From Symsagittifera roscoffensis (Eukaryota; Xenacoelomorpha; Acoela; Convolutidae): a stretch of 64,000 nt of DNA. The notes below the pieces were generated by a model, which worked only from the letters and a program-made list of their open reading frames with translations, searched no databases and was not told where the DNA came from. The DNA lies in the NCBI RefSeq assembly GCF_963678635.1, contig NC_087063.1, positions 38,084,759 through 38,148,758 on the forward strand, written 5' to 3'. The stretch's first letter is position 1, and each line of letters starts with the position of its first letter. The translations under genes and the position numbers were made by a program. This document shows, one piece after another, positions 22,010-32,878 of this stretch.

Positions 22010-22258
22010 GAGCACTCTTGGAAATATGTTTCGAATTTCAATGAAATCAGGGCTGACACTAAAACTGTACAGCAAGCGGAACCTGATAATGAAGAGGAAC
22101 ACAGAATTACAATGTTTCTGTTTGAATTTTTTTAATGCAGTTTTTTGCCGCTGAATATGTGCATTTTTTTGTTCGATGCTCTCTGAAAATTTATCTGTAT
22201 AAACCTCTTATTTCTTTGCAGCTTAATTGTCAGGCTTATAAGAATTTTTTCCTGGTAA
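22010..22258 (-). repeat. Right arm of 250-bp inverted pair
   Basis: Reverse complement of 20409-20656, ending in CCTGGTAA. About 1.35 kb separates the arms. They may be ends of one element or two independent insertions in opposite orientation. Confidence 0.85.
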
Positions 22259-23010
22259 GTGATTGAACCTAAGCAACAATCAAAAAAATTCAGAACTTTT
22301 TGTTTCGTAATCATAAGTTCTGACGGATTTATTTTGCTATTTAATAGTAAATCTCTTGCTCCTGAAAAAGTTTCAATTAGAAACATTTTACGTAAAAACG
22401 TTGTAAAGGTTTCATTACACAGTTTTTTTTTTATCTTTCTTCTCTGTTATAATTTTTGCCAATTCCTTGAGCCATTTTGCTTGGAGCTCTGATTGTTTGT
22501 TAGAAAAAACTGAAATCTTGCTGCAGAAAACTCCTAGATATCTGCCTGTCACTGAGTTTGTGACAAGTTCGTGTTTGTTAAAAAAAATCCTAACTAAATA
22601 GAATTCTTATCAATTCAAAGTCATAAGATTGTTTTTCATTTAAATGTTGACGTAATCTGGCATTCTTTAGAAGGGTCCTGCAATTTTTATGAAAACTTTT
22701 GTTTTCTATCAGGCTGGTATTGACTGCAAAATGGATGAAAAGCTAAATTTTGATTATTTAACGATGAATGTATGACATTAACATAAAATTGAAAACCAAT
22801 GGTACCAAAACTAAGCCCTTTGGTACTCCATGTTTGAAGATTAAACCTTCAGAATGATGCCTGTTGGCGATTTTCAAAAAAAAATAGAAGACTAGAGCCG
22901 AATTTGCGAGAAGCCAATTCTTTTTTAAAAAACTCTCATGAGTTTTAGTGTTTAAGAAAACAACTCAGTTTAAGTCCGGTGTGGATTTCTCATAGAGTAA
23001 TTTCGGATAA
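22259..23010. other. No gene recognised
   Basis: AT-rich; the small frame at 22259-22492 has no family resemblance. It lies between the inverted-arm element and the hAT target site. Confidence 0.4.
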
Positions 23011-23018
23011 GGTACACC
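23011..23018. repeat. hAT target-site duplication, left
   Basis: GGTACACC, identical to 24301-24308. The 8-bp length is diagnostic of hAT insertion. Confidence 0.95.
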
Positions 23019-23029
23019 TAGTGTTGGCA

Positions 23030-23132
23030 GGTACCAGCTACCGGTACATTTAGTACCGGTACGGGTACCGGTACCGTACCAGTACCGATATTTCCGGTAC
23101 CTGTACTAGTACCAGTATTTCTCAGAAAAATG
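23030..23132. promoter_or_regulatory. Left subterminal GTACCGGTAC array
   Basis: About ten GGTACC, ACCGGTA or AGTACCGG words occur in 100 bp. hAT transposases are known to bind short subterminal repeats, so these are probably its binding sites; that role is inferred. Confidence 0.7.
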
Positions 23133-23249
23133 ACGTAAAATTTACTTTCAGTGTGTGATTAATATGCTGTCAGAGTCGATGTGTCAACAAATATCACTGC
23201 ATCAGTCGTTTTATTTCAGATGTATAGTGTTCTTTTGTGCTGTCTCACC

Positions 23250-24161
23250 ATGGGAAACGAAACTTATGATATCGCGACGTATTTGAAAGACAAAACCTAG
23301 TATAGAAAAGGAACGTGTAAAGTCTGTGGAACTTCAATTTTCTGGACTAAACAGAAACTTGAAAGTCATAAACGTGGTGGCAAATGCGTTGGTCAATCTG
23401 CGCAAGAGAAAGAACTTTTCAAATCCAGAGAAGTTATTGTGGCGAGTTCTTCTAGCAACGATATTACAGTCTTATCACAAAGTTTCGAACCACTTGCTAA
23501 GAAACCGAAAATTACCAGTGCTACGCCTATCGTTGACACATGGGTAGATAAACTGACCCTGCAACAGAAAGAAAATTATGATACACTTCTTGCGAATTTG
23601 TTCTACAGAACTGGTATTCCTTTTCAAGTTATTGACAGTTTTGCCATGAAAGAGTTTATTAAGGCTGTGAGACCGGCATATGTTACCCAAATGCCCAGCC
23701 GGAAAAGCTTGAGTGGACATTTGTTAGACAAAGCTTACGGTATTTTGAAGCAAAAATTCGACACTTGGATGAATGAAAGTAAGTACCTGTTTGTGGAAGA
23801 AAATGCAGATGTCGCATTCAACCGAGAACTGAACAACTTTTTGAGTCAATTCACACTCATGGACCCGCAGACGAAGAAAGAGTACTTTGAGATGACACCA
23901 TTTCAATATTGGACAATTTATGGCCGGAACGATTTCCCAATGTTACAGAAAATTGCCTTACGAATATTCAATGTACCGATTTCCAACGCATCGAGCGAAC
24001 GAGCATGGAGCACATTTGATTTCATACATACCAAGAAACGGAACCGGCTTCTGAACGAAAAAGTCAAGAAATTGGTGTTCATATACACCAACTCTGCACT
24101 ACTGGACTCTGATGATCCAATTGACTACTTGGTTGCACCAATTAATTCGGATTCCGACTGA
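23250..24161 (+). pseudogene. hAT transposase remnant (BED finger, DUF659-like, dimerisation domain)
   Basis: An ATG in strong context (CACCATGG) at 23250 opens a frame that meets an in-frame TAG at 23298-23300 (codon 17) and is otherwise open to TGA at 24159-24161, about 303 codons. Just after the stop there is a BED-type zinc finger: Cys at 23316 and 23325, His at 23367, Cys at 23385. A segment beginning FYRTGIPFQVIDS resembles DUF659 of hAT-like proteins. The C-terminal part contains SNASSERAWSTF and NRLLNEKVKKL, the hAT dimerisation signature. Typical hAT transposases have 500-700 residues. The RNase-H-like catalytic core expected between DUF659 and the dimerisation region is absent, although the reading frame is kept. 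The product, if made at all, should not catalyse transposition. Confidence 0.9.
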
Positions 24162-24211
24162 ATTAACAGTTTTGCATACCTTTTTTTCCGAGCTTTAGTC
24201 AAAAAAAATGT

Positions 24212-24289
24212 CAGGTACCGGTACGTACCGGTACATGTACTGGTACGTACCGGTACGCACCAGTACCGAAAATACCGGTACCAGTACAA
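24212..24289. promoter_or_regulatory. Right subterminal GTACCGGTAC array
   Basis: GGTACCGGTACGTACCGGTAC-type words, about eight in 75 bp, mirror the left subterminal array. Confidence 0.7.
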
Positions 24290-24300
24290 TGCCAACACTA

Positions 24301-24308
24301 GGTACACC
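24301..24308. repeat. hAT target-site duplication, right
   Basis: GGTACACC, identical to 23011-23018. Confidence 0.95.
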
Positions 24309-27300
24309 GTCTGTTCGCCTCGCTAACTTATTTTCGGCCGGATAGGTTTGTGCAACTTCTTAGTTTAATACCAAACCTAATCTTACTCTGATATATCATA
24401 GTCTCAATAGATCTAGTGTATACTGGTATTGTTGCGAGGTTGAGAAACAAGAACTGAACTTGAGAAGAGCAACTGTTTGTTAAGTTAAATTTATCCTTAT
24501 CTGGCTTAAACTACAAATAGCTTAAGCCTACAAGTTATTGTAAATTTTTTATCATGATTGACAACTTGTACTTATTTTACAGAGAAAATTATCAAGAGTT
24601 TAAAAAAGGAAAAGATCGTGTTGAGGGAGTGGATTGCGCATGTCGTCAAAGACTTGAGAGATTGAGTCATGGTTGCAGAAGAAAATAGTGATGCGTCGAT
24701 TTCGTTAAGTAGAGCAAAATATAGTGAGATAAGGTTTGATTTCTCTGTGTGAAGCGCCAAGTGACTAGGATCCGTATGTCTGAATTCATTATCGAGTTGA
24801 CCATTGTTCATATCCAATGGGTACCTTTGCCGCGATATTGGTCCATATTTTGTCCTGTGAGGCTTGTGACTACAGCAGCAAACCAACAGACTTGCCATTC
24901 CAGAGTCGGAATGTCGTCGAGTTTAATCTCGCTTTTCTGCTCGTTCCTTTTGCTCAGAGAAATCTTTTACATTATAAATTGATATCTGAACCTTGTAAAT
25001 GAAATCAATATTTGTAATGATTTTTGTTAATTGTTTTTGCAAAAGCGTATTTTATTAGTTTCTAGAACATCTCTAACGCAATTCTACAATAGCGAGTTAT
25101 TCAATTTGTGTGGAAAGAGTGCGTGAAATGCTGGCAGGTCAAATAATAAAGAAAAAAACCACACATAAAAAGGGTAGTTGTCTTGATTTATACTTCTTTT
25201 TTTGTTTAGTACCTTGTAATGGCAGCATTTACAACATTATTATATAATCATTGTGAAATATCAATTTTTTTTCGCTTAAATAAAACTTTGCAAATAGTTA
25301 GAAAATAAAATTGAAGGTTTATTGATTTTTGATGTTTTATTTCGTTTTTAGTTTGTATTTTTCAGAGAAATGAGTTAAATCTAAAAAGAAATGGGGAAAT
25401 ACACGTGTACAAAAGGTGAGTGATATATTGATTTTTAATTAGTAAGTTTTTATAATTTTTTACTTACTAGGGGTCAGGTTCCGAAAAAAAATTTCGAGTG
25501 CTTGGATGATGTTAACTTCTCCAGGTTTTACAGAAATTTCGTGGTTAGAGGTCTTGTTTACAGTATGTAACTTGTGATCGAACCTAAAAATGTAGATATT
25601 TTCTAAAAGGGCAATCTCAACTGGTTGATTAAATTCATACGGGATAATGATGAAGCGGGAATCTTCAATGGGAAATTTTTAGTTAGGGGGCAAAAGCTAT
25701 ACATTTGTCTAACGGGATCTTATTTGCGAAGGACGTCGTGAGGGTTGGTTGATTTTTTGCGATAAATGAAATTGAGGGCGTATGGTGTAAATTTTTATTT
25801 TTTTACAGTTGATAAACATGTAGCGGTGATTGGGGCTTTCCAAATTGGTAACTGAGAAGGAAGTGTTATTTGATAAATCTATAATGAGTATGAGTATGCG
25901 TGAGCTTAGTTTCAAGCATCAGTTCGTGGGAACAATTAACATTACATTCTTTCGGTATAAGGAAACCAAATGTTATATGAAAAGGTCTAAACTTACTTAA
26001 GTACGACTCATAAGTTTTTGTATTGATTAGTGCCTGATGAATGACATTATCAATTTTTGTGGGCTGCCGAGATCAAAGATGTAATCAGTTTGTGATGGAG
26101 AAGTTTTCTGTTGGTTTTGAATTCACTGCAGGGTCAGTATCATACGATGAGTCTTCCATCTTAGTGTAATCTTAGTGTTTCATGGAGAACTGTTAATTTT
26201 TGTGCAATGAAGCGGTTAAGTGTTTGAGTTCAGACAAAATTAGTGAATTGAATCAAGTGTAGTGCTGTGGTTAGTTTGTGAATGATTGTGTCACAGAGCT
26301 CATCATCGTCGGCGCTCTTTCTTAGCGGTACTTAAAGTGGGTGAGTAAAATTATAATAAGAAATCCAAGAAGAGGTGCGTAGAAGGGAATTCTCATCTAC
26401 GTATTGGGCTCGTTAGTCTTGTTTCTCTGCGTTGTTTTATGTGAACTGGGGGAAGACGAGAAGGTTTTCAATTAAATCTGTTGGTGTATTAGTGGTATGA
26501 CGTGGATGATGACATCGAAGGAGCTTAGAATATGATGGCGGTTATTTTAAAATTTGTTGCTGGTTGATAATCAAATCATCAAGATCATGCTCAAGCTATA
26601 CATCAGTGATGCGGCTAGGGACATCGTGTGCATTACTGGAAAGAGCAGAAAGAATAGGGGTACCGTCAGTGTGGGAAAAGTTTGAAGTTGAATTTGCGAC
26701 AGGGGATTGGGGAGTTATTGGATGGATAGGAGTTTGTGAAAGTTTAGTGGGGCTTGGCTCGGAGTCTAAAAACTTATCGGGTACATCAAGTGCGGGTTTA
26801 GAGAACTTGGAGTTTAAAGTAAATACAGTTTGAAATGCTATTTGTGAGATAGGTCTTCGTTGTAGTTATTTTGGTGTTTGCGTAGTGCTGCAGAGAATTC
26901 GTTTGTGATATTGATTGCAGGGGTGGTGATTTGGTATATTGTGTAAATGTGATGATGCTGTGGGTGTTTTATTTGTATTATCTTAAGAAGTGTCTTATGT
27001 GTTTGGTTTTGTTCACAATATATTCGCTAAATTTTGTGCATCGAGAAGGATTTTGTTAATGGATATCGAAAAAACTCCGTAAAATCCCGCGGATAAGGTT
27101 CGTGCTACGCTACCTTGTCTATTGACTTGCACACTTGCTATAATATCGTATGAGTAGCGAAAATAGAATCATATAAAACTCAACCTTGCGTTTAAGATAA
27201 TCAATCTTTCTTAAATGTAATAGAGCCATCCTAGAAATGATAGAATTTCATTTTTCTTATAAAAAAAACTAAAAGTTTATTATTGGTGAAAACCCGTGTG

Positions 27301-27330
27301 GTCGGTTTTTTTTTGAAAAAACATAGTCTT
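24309..27330. other. About 3 kb without a recognised gene
   Basis: AT-rich sequence. Short frames on both strands (24572-24898 minus, 25709-25915 minus, 26564-26833 plus) match no family I recognise. From about 25.4 kb onward the minus strand is relatively A/C-rich, like the retroelement debris that follows, so this may be a decayed part of it. Confidence 0.35.
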
Positions 27331-27756
27331 TTATATCTGTATAACATCCGCTATATACTTGTCTAAAAATATCGGAGAAACCTGCTGTTTCAGCAAGTTT
27401 GCGCAGGTTTTACTCAATTGAATGTCTTTGGATGGTGTCCATTCTTTTTTTGATAATTTTTGATGAGAGGTTTTTGATATCGTTGTGTAGGATTGTGGTG
27501 TTTTATATCTGATTAGGAATGTTTGCCTATGGAGTGAAAATAAAAAATAAACATTTTGAGCTATCGCACGGATGCTCTTGAGAGTAGGATTCTCCAAAGG
27601 GGGCATTAAAATAGGGTATGGTATGAGAAGATATTGTTTTTCTTCGTTTGGGTCAATTTTTACAACATTATGGCTATATTCTGATACACATGGGAAAACT
27701 GTATCCCAAAAACATGTTTTTCGTGATAATGTGTCGACAAAGTGTAATTTACTTTT
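27331..27756 (-). pseudogene. Possible env-like glycoprotein remnant of a retroelement
   Basis: A minus-strand frame of about 142 codons is open from 27756 to the stop at 27331. A Cys/Trp-containing stretch in its first third (around TLSRKTCFWDT) resembles, as far as I can judge by eye, env-like proteins carried by some invertebrate LTR elements. Upstream (27760-28960), similar minus-strand coding signal continues but is broken by stops and frame changes. No signal peptide, cleavage site or membrane anchor can be placed with confidence. It could instead be an unrelated retroelement ORF. It is clearly non-functional. Confidence 0.35.
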
Positions 27757-29366
27757 TTATATAATACTTATTTTTTTTGCTAGCATATTTTGCCTTCAGA
27801 TACATAGAGTGATGAGACTTGTTTTGTGCGAAAATAAAACCATAGTATGTTTTTTTTTCATAGTCAATGAAACTTGAGCGAACACCTGATAGTAGGTAGC
27901 CTGCATAGGGTATTTTGAGTACTGCTAACGCAACAGATTGTAATTTTTGTGTTCATTCTAGTTCACATAAATGATATAAATTTTTGAGTCCTGATAGTGA
28001 TACTTCTTGAAAAATTCTACTAAAAGTTTAGTCGAGTTTCAAATCGAAGTGAATGGCATAGTGAACTGCGCCGAAAATTGTGTAATTGATTAGTGATAAC
28101 TTTTGTAATGGGGTACTGTCACATATTTATGGCAGGACTTTTCCTCCAATGTTTTCTTTGTTTTCGTGAAAAGTGACTGGGATGTAAATTTTTTTGTCTT
28201 CTTCTTTTTCGGTTTGAATTGCCAATGGAAATTGTGAAATTTACTGTTTTCATGTCAGAACCTTTTTCATATTCAACAAGTTTTACTGATTATTGTTTGG
28301 GGTATTTGCATGCTAATTCCGTTTCGGGTTAAATTTGGAAGCGTTTCATTTTTTTTCTCTTTTGTGAATGTTTTTGTATTGATTTGGGTTTGATCGCTTC
28401 AAATTAGGATGTAGCTGTTCAAAAGATACGGATCCGATGAAATTTTTTTTTGTGAAATTCACTCATTCTAGCGTGAGTTTTAGCAACTTGGAATATGGTA
28501 CATTTGTATTCAGGGAACCAAACCTGCGTACGTGTGGTGGGATCGCAAAACCTTGATCGTTCTTTCAAAACAAGCGGATTCCTTGATATAGTATGGTGTC
28601 AATTTTCAAATCATCTATTATTTGTACTTTTTCTAGAAGGGTTTTCCGATCAAAAAAGTTTATTTCTGGATGTCCTGAATTTTTTGTATTCGCTTTACAG
28701 TTTGACGGGTTATGTACTCCAAAATGGGGTATCTAGTTTCTATCGTGGATGTCATAAGTTGGAAATAATCTTGGAGTTCTTCAAGTTGAGCTTGATGCGC
28801 GGAGTCTGGATAAAACGTGAAAATTGACTAATTTTTGTTTGTTGTCTTTGTTAGGTACTATTTGTACACGCCTTATTTCAACTTTACAGCTCTCAGGATT
28901 GAGTTTTAGTAATCGCTCGATATGAAGTTGATAGTATGATTCAAGATCGATTCTGTTTTTAATTCCATTAGAAACTTGGCAACCTTGTACTGCTTTTTCT
29001 CAGAAATTGCATCTGAATTTATAACCTGTGAGAGTGGTAGCCCGGAATTCGGATTAAAGGGTTGCAACTAAAAAGGTTGAGTTTATTTCTTGTGGCTCAG
29101 TTTCACATTGTGTGATCTGGTTAATTGCATATTTTAGTAATGTTTTTTGATGGTGATCTTCACAATCGTAATGGGTGATGAGCAGTTCTTGTGGTTCTGT
29201 TCCGGGTGAGGGACTAGTATGATTTGTTGGTTCAAAGTGTACTAAAATGGAAAAAGAGTTTTTTGATAACAACCTCAACATGTACATGTATTTGATGGTC
29301 CTGTAAAAAGATTTAAGAAATTTATAAAACCTATTGTTTTTTTTGTAAATCTATCGTTTTTATAAT
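27757..29366 (-). other. Broken minus-strand coding debris
   Basis: Short open stretches in shifting minus-strand frames (for example 28861-29040 and 29054-29287) suggest an old coding region with several indels. No domain is recognised with confidence. Confidence 0.3.
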
Positions 29367-29783
29367 TTAATTCTGTGCATATAAATAGATGGATAATGAT
29401 TGAAGTGTTAATTCTGGTTGAGATAGTGATAATGGGTGATGTACAAAGCTGCTAAGGTTTACTGTTGTTTCAAATTCTAGAATTAGGCTTTGTTGTGAAA
29501 GTATTTTAATGTTATCTTCTTGTATGTCTTCGTGTATATCGTGTCTATATCGTGGTCTATTCAATGCCCAATTATGGAGGCGACTAATATCGAATTGTTG
29601 TGCAAAAAGAGCGTGTTTCGCTAGGATTGTGTTCCAATCAGAGTGTAAGGTATTACTTTTGTTTTGTAGTTCTTGATATCTGTCGTTTAATGGATCTGCA
29701 AAACTTGTTGCAAAGACAGTTGATGGTGTTAATACTTTTACCGAAGGTGTTGATGCAAGTGATAGTGCTTCTGGTAATGACAA
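29367..29783 (-). pseudogene. Unrecognised 138-codon frame in retroelement debris
   Basis: The longest frame of this stretch. It is Ser/Leu/Gln-rich, begins MSLPEALSLAS and has no membrane segment. It lies upstream, in its own orientation, of the possible env-like fragment and on the same strand as the Gypsy pol copies, so it may be part of a retroelement ORF. I do not recognise a family. Confidence 0.25.
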
Positions 29784-31128
29784 GGTTGTATTTGTAGAAA
29801 TTTCTATTGGTTTATTTACAAAGTTCGGTTTGCTTTAAGAAAATGTATGGGTCATCTAATGGGGGTCTATTTGAGGAGGTGGGGATTAAATGAAATTTCA
29901 CGAAATTATTGGGAAGTAGATGTTGAACCTAAATAATTGGATGAAACATTTGGTGTATCCAGTTGTGATGTGAAACTTCTAGGCGGAGGGGTACTTTGTA
30001 TGGTAAGGTCGGAAATGTCTAGGGGGTTTGATGTTGGGGACCAGGATTTGTAGAAATGGAATTTTGGAGTGGTTAGGGTCCTATTTCGTCGTGGATGAAT
30101 AATTTGTCTATCAATTGTGGTTGTTGGGTTTTGGTTGTAGCTTCTGCTTTGGTGTAATGTGCGGTTGAGGTCTTGTTGTAATGAGGGGTACGTGTTATTT
30201 ATTGGTTCGCATTATGGTTTCTTTAGGGGTGCGTAACGATTGGCTAGTGTTAGTGGTTCCGACAATCTTGCGTGCTTTTCTTCAGAGGTGTAAGGATTTT
30301 CTACTTAAGATATACGAGCGGATGAAAGAGAATGGCTCGTTTGACTGGATGTAGGTGTTGACTGGGGTTTAGGAGTAGGTTGATTAGGGGGGGATCTTTT
30401 ATCGGGGTTGGATCAGCAATTTTGATATTTAATTTTCATTTTTTTGATTGATTTATTTAGGTTTATGTTCCTGGTAGTATTTTTCAGCAAGGATATTCTT
30501 CTTTATCATTTCAAAAAAAAAGATGTTCCGTATCGTACTTGATTAGGTGGTCGATGGTGCGAGAAAGAGAAAGGTACGTCTGATTAGGGGAATAGAAAAT
30601 TATAAACTGTATGCAGAAAACTATGAACATGATGTATATAAATTCTAGAATGTCGGTTACTAAAAAAACTGCAAAGCGTCAACATACTAATACTAGAAAG
30701 AACTGAGAGAAATTGCAAATAATTTTTTAAAGTTTTTATAGGCCTGAGTTTAGAGTGAGCATTCAAAAAAATGATTTGCGTTCGAAAAGTGGTCTGGTAA
30801 TGAAGAGGTTTGGGTGGAGAGAAGTCCGGAGTTTTAATTATCAACTTTCTGAATTTGTTTTTTGTCGGATGATCAGGGGTTTTTAGAAGGTTTGTTAGCT
30901 GTAGGCTAAGTGAATCTGTTGAGTTTTCTCTTTAGGCTAATTTGGTATTTTCTTTTTGGTATTTTATGGGTCTAAATGGATTCAATTTTGTTGGTTTCTG
31001 GATTGATTGATAGAAGGAGTTGCAGTTTTTAAATGATTTTAATTTATGTTGTCTAATATAGAGCTATCGCATATTTTGACCTGGAGGACTTTGAGTTGGA
31101 AATAAAGATTTAGTTCAAATTGGAGTTA
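29784..31128. other. No gene recognised; minus strand Pro/Thr/Asn-biased
   Basis: G/T-rich on the plus strand (29880-30450). Minus-strand translation is Pro-, Ser-, Thr- and Asn-rich in changing frames, which would fit a decayed gag-like region but proves nothing. Confidence 0.3.
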
Positions 31129-31519
31129 TTTCAGCTAACAACAGCAGTGGTGCTGAATAAAGAGTGAGATGATATTAAGTGACTTGATTGGTTGACTTTG
31201 AACTGATTTTTTCTGAGAAATAGTTATACGGAAAGTTGGATTTAGGTTTTAAAAACCTGTTGTATATTGTTTTTCAAACCTGTTTACGGTGTATGTAAGG
31301 AATGTTTTTGGTGATAACGGTAGCGATTATATCAATTAAACAGAGGGTTGATGGATTTCTGATTTCTTTAGTGATTTAGATTGGGGGATGTAATTTTCTA
31401 AGGTTAATTTCGGAGGCGAAAAGATTGACGTTGTTGTGATTTTTTTTGTTTCAATTGTAAAAAAAATTGTTCCTGTAACTTTTGATTACTTCTTTGCTTT
31501 TAAACAGCTTATTTAGGAG

Positions 31520-31685
31520 TTTTCTGAGTATCTTCTTTGTGAAATATTGTTAGAAAGATGTGATAAATCATTTGAAAAATCAGGCGTTTCGGAATCATTG
31601 TTATCTTTTGTTGTTTCAACAGTTTGTAGTCCTATAAAAGAGTATAACTGCGCCAGCTCACGGAGAGGGTAACGTTTTCGACATT
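31520..31685 (-). pseudogene. Gypsy pol C-terminal tail beyond element X
   Basis: Directly beyond X, a minus-strand frame starting RKRYPLRELAQLYSFIG runs about 50 codons to a stop near 31530. It looks like the continuation of the integrase tail that ends at the other side of X. The same tail is present beyond the X copies at 36417 and 43134. Confidence 0.5.
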
Positions 31686-32878
31686 ACGAGGCCGAACTGT
31701 GGATTTTCTGCATTGTAAGTGGAATCCGCAACAGGCCAAAATCAGATTTGTCGCGGAGTCCGCAACATTGCTTGTTTTCTTTGATCTTCTATGCTGCTTT
31801 GGATTCCACAAACAATAACATAAATCATTGTACCGCTCAAAATCGCTCGAAAAATAGGCTAGTTTGCGGAATCCGCAACTGTATTTGCGGAATCCAGAAC
31901 AGTGTAAGGAATCCGCTAACAATTGATAAAAAAATTTGTATCGTTAAATTCAGCTGTTGCGGAATCCGCAACTGTAAGTGGAATCCGCAAAAAGTGAGTG
32001 GAATCCGCAAATTGCATGTGGAATCCACATTTTGTTTGCGGATTCCCTTTACATATATTTATATGTGTAGTAGCCTTTAAAATTATATCTTTTAAATAAA
32101 TGATTTGATTTCACTAGAACAAAAAATTACAAGAATACAAATTTGCTAAAATAGATCAGTGTTTGGGATTAATGGAATCCAAATTACTGAACTATATCGA
32201 CGATTTGCTATGCGTTGGTTTTCTAATCAATTTCAACCTAATGACTCCAGATAAAGGATATATTCCATATTTTTCCAAATTATTCCAGTTTTTCGAATTC
32301 CATCAATTCCAAATACTGATGGAATCCCAAATTTTGAACTAATTTGACGATTTGCTATGCGTTGGGTTTCTAAATACTCTCAATCTAATCACTCCAAATA
32401 ATGGATATATTCCATATTTATTCCACAATATTCTAGTTTTTGGGATACCGACCTAATTTGTCGATATGCTGTGTGTTCCATACACTCTCAACTCAATGAC
32501 TCCAGATAAGGAAGTTTTTCGGTATTGTCTTTCCAAAATACCAAAAGATGACATATCCACCGATTTAGATAACCAATGTTTTAAAACTAGTTCGTGGATT
32601 CTGCTGACAATGGTTAATTCTTTGCTTTTAAATTCTGCATTGCTAGAGATAAGAACTCCAACTCAGCTTTTAATTGTTCATATGTAAGTTCACTATTGAA
32701 CAAGAATCGGAATCCACTTAAATTTGCGGATTCCGCTTAACTTTCGCGGAATCCACTTACAATTGCGGAATCCAGAACAACTAGCTATATTTTGAATATA
32801 TTTTAAGACTTGTCTCTGGAATCCAGCAACACACAGACACAAAATTGTGCTCCTATCCGATGCACAGTTTGGCCTCGT
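31686..32878. mobile_element. Element X, complete-ended copy inside Gypsy pol
   Basis: The 1193-bp segment begins ACGAGGCCGAACTGTG and ends CACAGTTTGGCCTCGT, inverted repeats of 16 bp with one mismatch. Subterminal zones (31710-32045 and 32700-32825) are crowded with GCGGAATCCGCA-type motifs in both orientations. The middle holds degenerate ~120-bp tandem units (ATTTGACGATTTGCTATGCG, ACTCTCAACCTAATCACTCC). Coding frames such as 31632-31922 only translate the motif array. It looks like a non-autonomous DNA transposon. Target-site duplications are not evident. Confidence 0.65.

Larger units (their letters stand above)
23019..24300 (+). mobile_element. hAT-superfamily DNA transposon, internally deleted
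   Basis: The 1282-bp element has perfect 11-bp terminal inverted repeats (TAGTGTTGGCA at 23019-23029 and its complement at 24290-24300) flanked by an identical 8-bp target duplication. Both subterminal regions are packed with GTACCGGTAC-type palindromes. One transposase frame lies between them on the plus strand. Intact flanks and termini suggest a fairly recent insertion, although the transposase cannot be complete. Confidence 0.95.

Noticed and set aside
31630-31660. TATAAAAGAG as a promoter TATA box (also at 36361, 43080)
   Set aside because: On the complementary strand the same bases encode the Gypsy pol tail; no start or transcript evidence.
31632-32028. Minus and plus frames rich in GFR/GFHLQ (also at 36363, 43080)
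   Set aside because: They translate the GGAATCCGCA motif array of element X.
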